NCBI GenBank assembly: GCA_025997455.1
Contig: BNUP01000096.1
Coordinates: forward strand, 1 to 8,240
Reading direction: 5' to 3'
Length of the DNA stretch: 8,240 nucleotides
Source of the DNA: Fibrobacterales bacterium
Lineage (GTDB): Bacteria; Fibrobacterota; Fibrobacteria; Fibrobacterales; Fibrobacteraceae
The translations under genes were made by a program, and so were the position numbers. Numbering within the stretch: position 1 is the stretch's first letter; each line of letters starts with the position of its first letter. Positions 1 to 5,886 of this stretch are shown here, in pieces. Under the pieces are notes generated by a model, which saw only the letters and a program-made list of their open reading frames with translations, made no database searches and was not told the origin of the DNA.

Positions 1-381
1 GAAATTGGCGAGCAAACCAAAGAAGAAAAGATTTCCCAATCGTTAAAAGAGAATAAAATTATAGCAAAAGCATTGGATTTATGCCGAGAATACGCCTACA
101 CCGAAGAGGAACGGGCAGCCTACGATAAAGTTCATGAGGGTATCATATTTAGGGCTATGGAATTATCAGAAAGCATAGCGGAGGGTGAGGCAAAAGGTAG
201 GGCAGAAGGCGAGGCAAAAGGCAGAGCTGAGGGAGAGTTGGCAGGCGAGGCTCGGGGCGAGGCTCGCGGCAAAAAGGATGCTCAATTAGCAATAGCCCAA
301 AATCTCAAATCCCAAGGCGTGGCAGTTAGTGTTATTGTTGTGGCAACGGGACTTTCTTCCAAAGACATCGAACAATTATGA
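1..381 (+). CDS. Rpn family recombination-promoting nuclease / PD-(D/E)XK transposase, C-terminal fragment (5' end outside window)
   Basis: The frame is open from base 1 to the TGA at 379-381, so this is the last 126 residues of a longer gene. The part seen has the usual end of Rpn/YhgA-like proteins: a helical LDLCREYAYTEEERAAYDK segment (about residues 24-43), a Gly/Ala/Glu/Lys/Arg tetrapeptide run (about residues 60-90, built on GEAKGRAE and GEARG), and a short tail (QNLKSQGVAVSVIVVATGLS, ending DIEQL) that resembles a small helix-turn-helix. The PD-(D/E)XK catalytic core would lie upstream and is not visible. Family members are DNA nucleases that promote RecA-independent recombination, and many are annotated as transposases. 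The tetrapeptide run comes from near-repeated DNA at 181-270 and could change length by slippage. An in-frame ATG at 157 could start a short C-terminal product like the RpnS forms known in E. coli, but its ribosome binding site is poor. Family call is good; activity is unproven. Confidence 0.8.
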   Translation, partial: EIGEQTKEEKISQSLKENKIIAKALDLCREYAYTEEERAAYDKVHEGIIFRAMELSESIAEGEAKGRAEGEAKGRAEGELAGEARGEARGKKDAQLAIAQNLKSQGVAVSVIVVATGLSSKDIEQL

Positions 382-411
382 CAATAAAAAAACGCAATTT
401 CCCTTTTTTCC

Positions 412-440
412 TTGCATTTTGCCCAAAAAAATTCTATATT
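412..440 (+). promoter_or_regulatory. Possible sigma70-like promoter
   Basis: TTGCAT (412-417) and TATATT (435-440) are separated by 17 bases. The -10 box is good and the -35 is weak. A transcript from here would carry a roughly 240-base structured leader before the lipoprotein ATG. A TACCTT box at 551-556, like the one upstream of ileS and cvfB, is an alternative -10. In A/T-rich DNA chance matches are common, so this is tentative. Confidence 0.3.
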
Positions 441-477
441 TACCCATAATGTCGCAAAACTTGCAAAAAATTTTTTT

Positions 478-517
478 AACTCCTGTATACAGGAGTTCTG
501 GGCAAAGCCCAGAACTC
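478..517 (+). promoter_or_regulatory. Overlapping 20-bp palindrome and 11-bp hairpin
   Basis: Bases 478-497 form a perfect 20-bp palindrome centred on TGTATACA. Bases 493-503 and 507-517 form a perfect 11-bp stem around an AAA loop (GAGTTCTGGGC arm). The GAGTT at 493-497 belongs to both, so in RNA the two structures exclude each other. It could be an attenuator-like switch, a protein-binding operator, or simply a dispersed palindromic repeat. There is no T-run after the stem, so a classical terminator is unlikely. Confidence 0.5.
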
Positions 518-559
518 TAACATTATTAAAATAAAGCCTATAAGAGAAAATACCTTCTA

Positions 560-620
560 TAGGAAACCTCTAAAAACTCTCTTTGTAACACAATTCCACA
601 GATTTGAGTTTTTAGAGACG
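560..620 (+). repeat. 61-bp dispersed repeat, copy 1 (hairpin-forming)
   Basis: This 61-base segment is identical to the reverse complement of 8036-8096. Its ends carry a perfect 12-bp inverted repeat (CTCTAAAAACTC at 568-579 with 606-617) around a 26-base loop. In this copy only, 600-608 can instead pair with 625-633 (AGATTTGAG/CTCAAATCT), which excludes the first stem. It ends 65 bases before the lipoprotein ATG. Confidence 0.9.
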
Positions 621-673
621 GTATCTCAAATCTTTTCACCGCAATCCCACAATGGGAATAACCACGCTCAAAC

Positions 674-679
674 AAGGAG
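674..679 (+). promoter_or_regulatory. Ribosome binding site of the FISUMP lipoprotein gene
   Basis: AAGGAG is followed by 6 bases and then ATG at 686. This fixes the start codon and contrasts with ileS and cvfB, which have no such site. Confidence 0.85.
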
Positions 680-685
680 TTCATT

Positions 686-2038
686 ATGAATCGCAAATTC
701 ATTTTCGCGGCGTTTATTGCCGTTCCCCTATTCTTTGCCTGTTCCGAAGTCGGTTCTGACGGAATTACCGGCAATGACGGCAAAGATGGTATTAACGGAG
801 CCGATGGCTCAAGTTGTATTGTCCAAACTCGCAGCGATGACGGCTTTGATGTTCTCTGCGGTGTGGGCGAAGAGAAAACCAAGGTGGGCGAAATTCACAA
901 TGGAGCAACCGGTGCAGATGGACAGGACGGAGCGATAGGTGTGCAAGGTGAGAAAGGAGACAAGGGAGACAAAGGCGATAAAGGGGACACCGGAGCGACC
1001 GGTGCAACAGGTGCCGATGGTCAAGATGGTGTAGATGGACAAGACGGAGCGACAGGTGCACAAGGTGAAGCGGGTGCAAAAGGAGATAAGGGAGACAAGG
1101 GCGATAAAGGGGACACCGGAGCGACCGGTGCAACAGGTGCCGATGGTCAAGATGGTGTAGATGGACAAGACGGAGCGACAGGTGCACAAGGTGAAGCGGG
1201 TGCTAAAGGAGATAAAGGAGACAAAGGCGATACTGGAGCAGATGGAACAAGTTGCACGGTGGTAGAGGGAACTGACGGACACGCTTATGATGTTTATTGC
1301 GGAGGGGAATTTCAAGGTTATTTAGACAATGGAGCAAAGGGCGACAAAGGCGATTCGGGCGATTCTGGCAATGATGGCGTTGGTTGCGAACTTACAGACA
1401 ACGGAGCCACATTTTCGCTTACTTGCGGTGAAACGGAGGTAAGTTGGCCAAAAATTGAGTTATGCGGAAATGTTCCATACAATCCGACAACAACAAAATA
1501 TTGCTCGGCAGCAAACAAAATTGAGGATTTGTTTATTGACGAACGAGACGGGCAAATTTACAAGACTGTCGAAATTGGTGACCAAGTATGGCTTGCGGAG
1601 AATTTGAACTACAACGCGAGCGGTAGCAAGTGCTACAACGACAATCCTGACAACTGTGTAACTTACGGCAGGTTGTATGACTGGGCAACTGCGAAAACAG
1701 TTTGCCCCTCCGGTTGGCATTTGCCAAGCGATGCCGAATGGACAATTCTTACTGACTATGTGGGCGGTTCAACCGGAATCAAACTTAAGGCGGAGAGCGG
1801 TTGGAATAGTAGCGGCAACGGCACAGATGATTACGGTTTTAGTGCTTTGCCCGGAGGCTACGGCAACTCCGATGGCCATTTCGGCAGTGTCGGCAACTAC
1901 GGCCTCTGGTGGAGTGCTACGGAGTACAATGCGAGCTACGCCTACAGCAGGTACATGATCTACGACACCGAGAGTGTGGGCAGAATCAACTACGATAAGG
2001 ACAACTACTCGTTTAGTGTGCGTTGTTTAAGGGACTAA
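686..2038 (+). CDS. Collagen-like repeat lipoprotein with C-terminal FISUMP domain
   Basis: The 450-residue product starts with a lipoprotein signal (residues 1-19; positive NRK, hydrophobic core, FFAC with Cys19 as the lipidation site), so it should be membrane-anchored and probably surface-exposed. GXY triplets follow at 23-43 (7), 73-189 (39, uninterrupted) and 216-233 (6). Between them lie small modules with Cys pairs at C44/C58, C190/C205 and C234/C247, each second Cys followed by Gly. A CGNVPYNP...YC linker (260-273) leads into the FISUMP domain (about 281-450): DGQIYKTVEIGDQVWLAENL at 288-307, GRLYDWATA at 328-336, CPSGWHLPSDAEW at 340-352, FSALPGGY at 385-392, and a terminal SVRCLRD. 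FISUMP proteins are a large family of unknown biochemical function in Fibrobacter; adhesion or substrate contact is inference. The gene stands alone, with a ribosome binding site and a structured leader. The collagen region contains a near-exact 126-bp tandem duplication. Confidence 0.92.
   Translation: MNRKFIFAAFIAVPLFFACSEVGSDGITGNDGKDGINGADGSSCIVQTRSDDGFDVLCGVGEEKTKVGEIHNGATGADGQDGAIGVQGEKGDKGDKGDKGDTGATGATGADGQDGVDGQDGATGAQGEAGAKGDKGDKGDKGDTGATGATGADGQDGVDGQDGATGAQGEAGAKGDKGDKGDTGADGTSCTVVEGTDGHAYDVYCGGEFQGYLDNGAKGDKGDSGDSGNDGVGCELTDNGATFSLTCGETEVSWPKIELCGNVPYNPTTTKYCSAANKIEDLFIDERDGQIYKTVEIGDQVWLAENLNYNASGSKCYNDNPDNCVTYGRLYDWATAKTVCPSGWHLPSDAEWTILTDYVGGSTGIKLKAESGWNSSGNGTDDYGFSALPGGYGNSDGHFGSVGNYGLWWSATEYNASYAYSRYMIYDTESVGRINYDKDNYSFSVRCLRD
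953..1232 (+). repeat. 126-bp in-frame tandem repeat (2.2 copies) encoding collagen-like triplets
   Basis: Copy 1 spans 953-1078, copy 2 spans 1079-1204, and a partial third copy starts at 1205. The two full copies differ at only three positions (961/1087, 973/1099, 1078/1204), with 104 consecutive identical bases (974-1077 against 1100-1203). One unit encodes 42 residues, or 14 GXY triplets, so gain or loss of a unit keeps the frame. The low divergence implies a recent duplication. Confidence 0.95.
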
Positions 2039-2039
2039 G

Positions 2040-2078
2040 TTTTCCCTGCTAAGCCCGCAAGGGCAAGAGCAGGGAAAA
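2040..2078 (+). terminator. Hairpin directly after the lipoprotein stop codon
   Basis: TTTTCCCTGCT (2040-2050) pairs with AGCAGGGAAAA (2068-2078), and GCCC/GGGC inside it closes a GCAA tetraloop (2057-2060). It starts two bases after the TAA, so a role in 3' end formation or mRNA stability is likely. Neither strand has a T-run after the stem, so it is not a classical intrinsic terminator. Confidence 0.45.
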
Positions 2079-2080
2079 CC

Positions 2081-2141
2081 GCCGTTAGCCCGCCGATTTA
2101 AGATTGCAATTTAATTTTAATGTGGCTGGCGGGCAAACGGC
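2081..2141. repeat. Imperfect 14-bp inverted repeat
   Basis: GCCGTTAGCCCGCC (2081-2094) pairs with 2128-2141 with one mismatch, around a 33-base A/T-rich loop. It directly follows the post-stop hairpin. Role unknown; it may be a palindromic element. Confidence 0.6.
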
Positions 2142-2226
2142 GTGCGATTTTGGATTGGCGCGTTGATTTTTGAAAATAATGCCTGAGGTGCGGTGGGCGA
2201 GCGGCATAAATGCCACCCCTACTGTC

Positions 2227-2249
2227 ATTATCGGGCTTGACCCGATAAT
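2227..2249. repeat. Palindromic intergenic repeat (ATTATCGGG type)
   Basis: ATTATCGGG, loop CTTGA, CCCGATAAT form a perfect 9-bp stem. Preceded by TGTC and followed by CCAAA, it resembles the GTCATT...AATCC intergenic palindromes common in many bacterial genomes. The wider comparison is from memory. Confidence 0.6.
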
Positions 2250-2298
2250 CCAAAGTGTGCATTGCATTCTTTGGATTGGCAGAAAAGAAATAAATAAA

Positions 2299-2329
2299 TA
2301 GTCGCCTAACGGCTTGGTGTCCCGCCTAC
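2299..2329 (+). repeat. Dispersed repeat block A, copy 1
   Basis: This 31-base block beginning TAGTCGCCTA and including CGGCTTGGTGTCCCGCC differs at one position from 8113-8143. A more diverged copy (CAGTCGCTTTGCTTGGTGTG) lies at 6103-6122. All three follow A/T-rich TAAATAAA-like DNA. Confidence 0.85.
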
Positions 2330-2341
2330 ACTGCCGAGTTT

Positions 2342-2371
2342 CCCCACACCCTACACGCCACACCCTATACC
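2342..2371 (+). repeat. Dispersed C-rich repeat block C, copy 1
   Basis: Bases 2349-2371 are identical to 8218-8240 at the window end. Bases 2342-2363 are identical to the reverse complement of 5900-5921 upstream of ileS. The block is built of CACCC and CTATACC words and reads as GGGTGTGG/TATAGGG on the other strand. Confidence 0.88.
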
Positions 2372-2394
2372 CCACCCTGCACTGCCGAGTTTTC

Positions 2395-2430
2395 CATTAA
2401 CAAGGGAACGCGGTGTGGATAGAACGCACC
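2395..2430 (+). repeat. Dispersed repeat block B, copy 1 (left inverted repeat around ileS)
   Basis: Bases 2395-2425 are an exact 31-bp inverted match to 6127-6157 on the far side of ileS. Bases 2404-2430 match 8161-8187 in direct orientation with one difference. The core word is AACGCGGTGTGGATAGAAC. Its right edge lies only 17 bases past the ileS stop codon. Confidence 0.93.
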
Positions 2431-2446
2431 ATATATTCCAAAGAAA

Positions 2447-5400
2447 TCACCCCTTCTTAATGCTCACCTGAATTTCGCAACCTTCAATAACGGCATCGAT
2501 CCAATCGGTTTCGGTGCCTTCGCTTGCGGGTAGCGTTGCACTTGTGAGCAGAGAGATTCCTTGAGTTTCCTCTAAAATATAAGTCTTGTGCCTTTCAATT
2601 GCAGTTTGCAAATCGGCGTAGGCAGAAACGCCTTTGAGCGAAATTAATATTTTATCGGTTATCTGCAAGTCGAGTTCCTTTCTGCGATTTTGAATGCGAT
2701 TTACCAACTCGCGTGCAATGCAACTCTGTTTTAATTCGGGCGTAATTTTTAAGTCCAATGCGACCGTATAATTTTCGCTCGCCTCAACAGCCAAACCTTC
2801 CGCAACCTCACGGACTATCAAAAGACAATCGGCGGTGATTGAAAGTGGCATATCGGCAATCTCAAAAGCATTTCCGTTTTGAATACCCTTGATTTCATCC
2901 GAGTTCAATTTGGAAATAGCCCCCGAAATCTGTTTCATATTCTTAGCGTATTCTGTGCCCTTTGCCTTTATGCCTGCAAAATTCGGTTTTGCGGAAATTT
3001 TGGCGAGTTCGCTGTCGTCGGCGGCAAATCGCAATTCCTCAACATTCAATTCTTCCAAAATCAGATCTTTCATTTTTTCTGCAACTTCTTTTGCCTCCCC
3101 AGAATGCGGCACTATGGTGAGCGTTTTAAGCGGCTGCCTGTTTTTAATCTCTTTGGAGGCTCTCAAGGTTCTGCCCATTTCAATAACCGAACGCACAAGC
3201 GACATTCTGCGAACCAAATTATCATCTGCAAGTGCAGGGTCGGCAGTGGGGAAGTTTGTCAGATGAACGGAAAGAGGAGCATTCGGTTCAACTTCGCGAA
3301 CTAAAATCTGATAAATTTCTTCGGATAAAAACGGTAAAAAGGGTGCGAGAATTTTACTGAAATCCACCAACGCTTTGTAGAGAGTTGCGTATGCAAAATT
3401 TTTATCGCTGTCGTTATCGCTTTTCCAAAAACGGCGACGACTGCGGCGAACAAACCAATTTGTTAAATCATCCACAAATGAAAGAACAATCGGAACAACC
3501 GCATACAAATGATATGCCGCCATTTCCTTTTCAATCTTTGCACTTAATTCTTGCAAAACCGCAATTAACCAACGATCCAATTCATTATCGCTGTGCCACT
3601 TATCTTGGGGTTTCCATTTTAACTGTCCTTTGCTCGAATCCGCATTGTGATTTGAAATGAAAAATCCCACCGCATTCCAAAGCGGCAACATCACCGACTT
3701 TACAATTTGCTTAACCCCTTCCTCGCTAAATCGCAATTCCTCGCCTTTTAATGCCGCCGAATTTATGAGGAATAACCGCACTGCATCTGCACCGGTTCTA
3801 TCTATGAGGTCGTTTGGGTCGGGATAATTTTTTTTACTCTTGCTCATTTTTGAGCCGTCTTCCGCCAAGATAATTCCATTCACAATAACATTTTTAAATG
3901 CAGGTTTTTGAAAAAGTGCGGCGGCTAATACCGTCAGCGTGTAGAACCAACCTCTCGTTTGGTCTAAACCTTCAGCGATAAAATCCGCAGGGAATGTGTT
4001 GAAAAATGCATTGTCGTTTCTCCCTTCTCCCTTCTCCCTTCTCCCTTCTCTCCAATTGCAATGTTCGCTCCCTTGTGATGATGAAGAGGAATCAAACAGC
4101 AGATGATTCTGTGCGTAGGGCATTGAACCGCTCTCAAACCAACAGTCAAAAACTTCACTCGTGCGTTTGAAAACTTTTTTTTCGGTTTTATTTAATCCTC
4201 CGTTTTTTTCACCATCCGCCTCGTCCGCAGATAAGTCAGGGTTAGCGGAGGAATCTTTAACGATTTCCACCTTATCAACAAAATGCTTGTGCAAATCTTT
4301 TAATTCAACTCCCGAAAGTTTTTTCAATTCTGCGATAGAACCTACACAAAGCGTTTCACCGTCCTCTGCAACCCATACCGGAATCGGTGTTCCCCAAAAA
4401 CGATTCCTCGCCAAATTCCAATCGCGTGCACCCTCAAGCCATTTTCCGAATCTGCCGTTTTTAATATGGTCGGGTGTCCATTCAATTTGCGAATTGCAAA
4501 AAATCATCCATTCTTTTAATGTTTTTGTCTCTCCGTTTGCACTCGTCACCGGAGCATCTAACTTCATAAACCAAGTGCTGAGCGCGCGGTATAAAAGCGG
4601 GACGCCAGTTCTGTAACAGTGCGGATAACTATGGACAATCGTATCGTGCTTAAAAACTCGATTCTGTTCTTTCAAAAATGCGATAATAGATTTGTCGGCA
4701 TCTTTTGCACCGATGCCCTTCCACTGCGGAACTTTATCCGTAAATTTTCCTTCGGCATCGAGCGGGTCAAAAAGTCCAAGTCTTATTTCCTTACCGAGTT
4801 CAAAATCTTCCTCACCAAAAGAAGGTGCAATATGCACCGCACCTGCTCCGTCTTCTATGCTCACAAAATTTGCGACATATAACTGATACCGTTTTGCCTG
4901 CTCTTCTGTGCTTGCAAATTTATCTGCAATTCTAAACAGAGGCTCGTAATGCAAACCTGCTAAATCTGCACCTTTGCATTTTTTTAGAATAGTTGCATTT
5001 TTGAAATATGCGGGAACTCTGGCTTCCGCTATCCAAAATCGATTTTTAATTTCCGGATTTCCGTCTCCCGTCTGCCGAGCGGGCAGGTCGCGGGAATGAG
5101 AATTCGAGTCTTCGACCAAAACATAATCTATGTCTTTACCAACCGCAATTGCCAAATTGCTCGGCAGAGTCCAAGGCGTTGTTGTCCAAACCAAAAGCGA
5201 TTCATTTTCGCGTTCCGTTAGCGGAAAAATAAGGGTTAAACTCGGATCCTGCCTGTCTCTATAACCTTGATTTGTTTCAAAATTTGAAAGCGGCGTTGCA
5301 AGTGCGGGGCTATACGGCTGCACACGATACCCGCGATAAATTAAACCCTTGTCCCAACACTGCTTAAACACATTCCACACGGACTCCATAAAATCGGTGT

Positions 5401-5857
5401 CCATAGTTTTGTAATCGTTATCGAAATCGACCCAGCGACCCATTCTGCGAACAGTTTTTCGCCACTCGCCCGTATATTTTAGCACCGCACCGCGACACGC
5501 CTCATTAAATTTATCAACGCCGAATTTCTGAATCTCATCTACGCCCGCTAAATTCAGTTGATTTTGAATAATGCTCTCTATTGGAACTCCGTGGCAATCC
5601 CACCCGAAACGGCGCGGCACATAGCGACCCTTCATCGTCCAATATCTCGGCACTATGTCTTTAATTGTTCCTGCGAGCAAATGCCCGTAATGCGGCAGTC
5701 CCGTTGCAAACGGTGGTCCGTCATAAAACGAAAATGAGTTTCCGTCTTTTCTGTTTTCAATTGACTTTTCAAATGAACCGTCTTTGTCCCAAAGTTCAAG
5801 GACTCTGTTTTCTATTGAGGTAAAACCCTCACCTTTTTCCTGTTCGCGAAATTGCAT
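2447..5857 (-). CDS. ileS: Isoleucyl-tRNA synthetase, type 2 (eukaryote-like), with repeat-like insertions
   Basis: The cytoplasmic enzyme charges tRNA-Ile with isoleucine and edits mischarged valine. The 1136-residue product has the class I signature HYGH (56-59) after FYDGPPFATGLP and the KMSKS loop at 670-674. The CP1 editing domain shows WTTTPWTLPSN (224-234) and GAGAVHIAPSFGEEDFELG (337-355). Also visible are WNLARNRFWGTPIPVW (480-495), DCWFESGSMPYAQ (571-583) and GLDQTRGWFYTL (630-641), followed by an anticodon-binding helical domain (about 757-900) and a C-terminal domain. No CxxC zinc pair is seen at the C terminus, which with the PPFATGLPHYGH context points to type 2, the class linked to natural mupirocin tolerance. 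Three segments look inserted (about 251-272, 536-562, 589-617); without them the length would be near the 1040-1070 usual for type 2. All are in frame with motifs intact, so the gene is probably functional. The start has a TACCTT box but no Shine-Dalgarno sequence. Confidence 0.97.
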   Translation of the reverse strand: MQFREQEKGEGFTSIENRVLELWDKDGSFEKSIENRKDGNSFSFYDGPPFATGLPHYGHLLAGTIKDIVPRYWTMKGRYVPRRFGWDCHGVPIESIIQNQLNLAGVDEIQKFGVDKFNEACRGAVLKYTGEWRKTVRRMGRWVDFDNDYKTMDTDFMESVWNVFKQCWDKGLIYRGYRVQPYSPALATPLSNFETNQGYRDRQDPSLTLIFPLTERENESLLVWTTTPWTLPSNLAIAVGKDIDYVLVEDSNSHSRDLPARQTGDGNPEIKNRFWIAEARVPAYFKNATILKKCKGADLAGLHYEPLFRIADKFASTEEQAKRYQLYVANFVSIEDGAGAVHIAPSFGEEDFELGKEIRLGLFDPLDAEGKFTDKVPQWKGIGAKDADKSIIAFLKEQNRVFKHDTIVHSYPHCYRTGVPLLYRALSTWFMKLDAPVTSANGETKTLKEWMIFCNSQIEWTPDHIKNGRFGKWLEGARDWNLARNRFWGTPIPVWVAEDGETLCVGSIAELKKLSGVELKDLHKHFVDKVEIVKDSSANPDLSADEADGEKNGGLNKTEKKVFKRTSEVFDCWFESGSMPYAQNHLLFDSSSSSQGSEHCNWREGRREKGEGRNDNAFFNTFPADFIAEGLDQTRGWFYTLTVLAAALFQKPAFKNVIVNGIILAEDGSKMSKSKKNYPDPNDLIDRTGADAVRLFLINSAALKGEELRFSEEGVKQIVKSVMLPLWNAVGFFISNHNADSSKGQLKWKPQDKWHSDNELDRWLIAVLQELSAKIEKEMAAYHLYAVVPIVLSFVDDLTNWFVRRSRRRFWKSDNDSDKNFAYATLYKALVDFSKILAPFLPFLSEEIYQILVREVEPNAPLSVHLTNFPTADPALADDNLVRRMSLVRSVIEMGRTLRASKEIKNRQPLKTLTIVPHSGEAKEVAEKMKDLILEELNVEELRFAADDSELAKISAKPNFAGIKAKGTEYAKNMKQISGAISKLNSDEIKGIQNGNAFEIADMPLSITADCLLIVREVAEGLAVEASENYTVALDLKITPELKQSCIARELVNRIQNRRKELDLQITDKILISLKGVSAYADLQTAIERHKTYILEETQGISLLTSATLPASEGTETDWIDAVIEGCEIQVSIKKG
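4018..4050. repeat. 7-bp microsatellite (TTCTCCC x4.7) inside ileS
   Basis: TTCTCCC is repeated four times exactly (4018-4045) and followed by TTCTC. On the coding strand it reads GGGAGAA repeats and encodes EGRREKGEGR, within an insertion between the DCWFESGS and GLDQTRGWFY motifs. The unit length is not a multiple of three, so gain or loss of one unit shifts the frame. Confidence 0.93.
5051..5107. repeat. Palindromic repeat element embedded in the ileS editing domain
   Basis: On the coding strand this reads TCATTCCCGCGACCTGCC, then CGCTC, then GGCAGACGGG. CTGCC/GGCAG and CCCG/CGGG pair, giving a stem-loop. It encodes roughly residues 251-267 of IleRS (SNSHSRDLPARQTGDG), a stretch that does not resemble the family at this point. 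The 11-base word CGCGGGAATGA at 5089-5099 recurs in the intergenic palindrome at 8143-8153, which supports a dispersed-repeat origin. Confidence 0.65.
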
Positions 5858-5873
5858 TGTGGGAAGGTAGAAA
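5858..5873 (-). promoter_or_regulatory. Putative leaderless promoter of ileS (TACCTT box)
   Basis: Read on the minus strand, TTTCTACCTTCCCACA leads directly into ATG. TACCTT (5864-5869) fits a TAnnnT -10 box, 6 bases before the start codon, so transcription could begin at the ATG. No AGGAGG-like sequence precedes the start. The plus-strand run 5852-5873 matches 7903-7925 before cvfB, apart from one inserted base. No clear -35 box is seen. Confidence 0.5.
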
Positions 5874-5886
5874 CTTACTCGGCGGT

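Larger units (their letters stand above)
382..685 (+). other. Non-coding leader region upstream of the lipoprotein gene
   Basis: This 304-base gap holds no convincing gene. From left to right it contains an A/T-rich stretch with a possible promoter, a 20-bp palindrome overlapping an 11-bp hairpin, a 61-bp dispersed repeat, a small TCCCA-CAA-TGGGA hairpin (645-657), and the ribosome binding site of the lipoprotein gene. No clear intrinsic terminator for the upstream nuclease gene is seen: the hairpin at 493-517 is not followed by a T-run. Confidence 0.6.
2039..2446. other. Repeat-rich convergent intergenic region between the lipoprotein gene and ileS
   Basis: No credible gene is present. In order it holds the post-stop hairpin (2040-2078), a 14-bp stem with one mismatch (2081-2094 with 2128-2141), a palindrome at 2227-2249, a repeat block shared with 8113-8143 (2299-2329), a C-rich block (2342-2371) flanked by two ACTGCCGAGTTT copies (about 2330-2341 and 2381-2392), and the 31-bp repeat (2395-2425) that recurs inverted on the other side of ileS. 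Confidence 0.75.

Noticed and set aside
329..520. 63-codon plus-strand frame overlapping the nuclease tail
   Set aside because: It starts inside the nuclease gene in another frame and ends in the palindrome region; no supporting signal.
2085..2375. 96-codon minus-strand frame in the gap after the lipoprotein gene
   Set aside because: It runs through palindromes and dispersed repeats; its GYRVWRVGCG start is just translated repeat block C and no family resemblance or ribosome binding site is seen.
4161..4616. 151-codon plus-strand frame antisense to ileS
   Set aside because: A shadow of the well-supported ileS reading frame.
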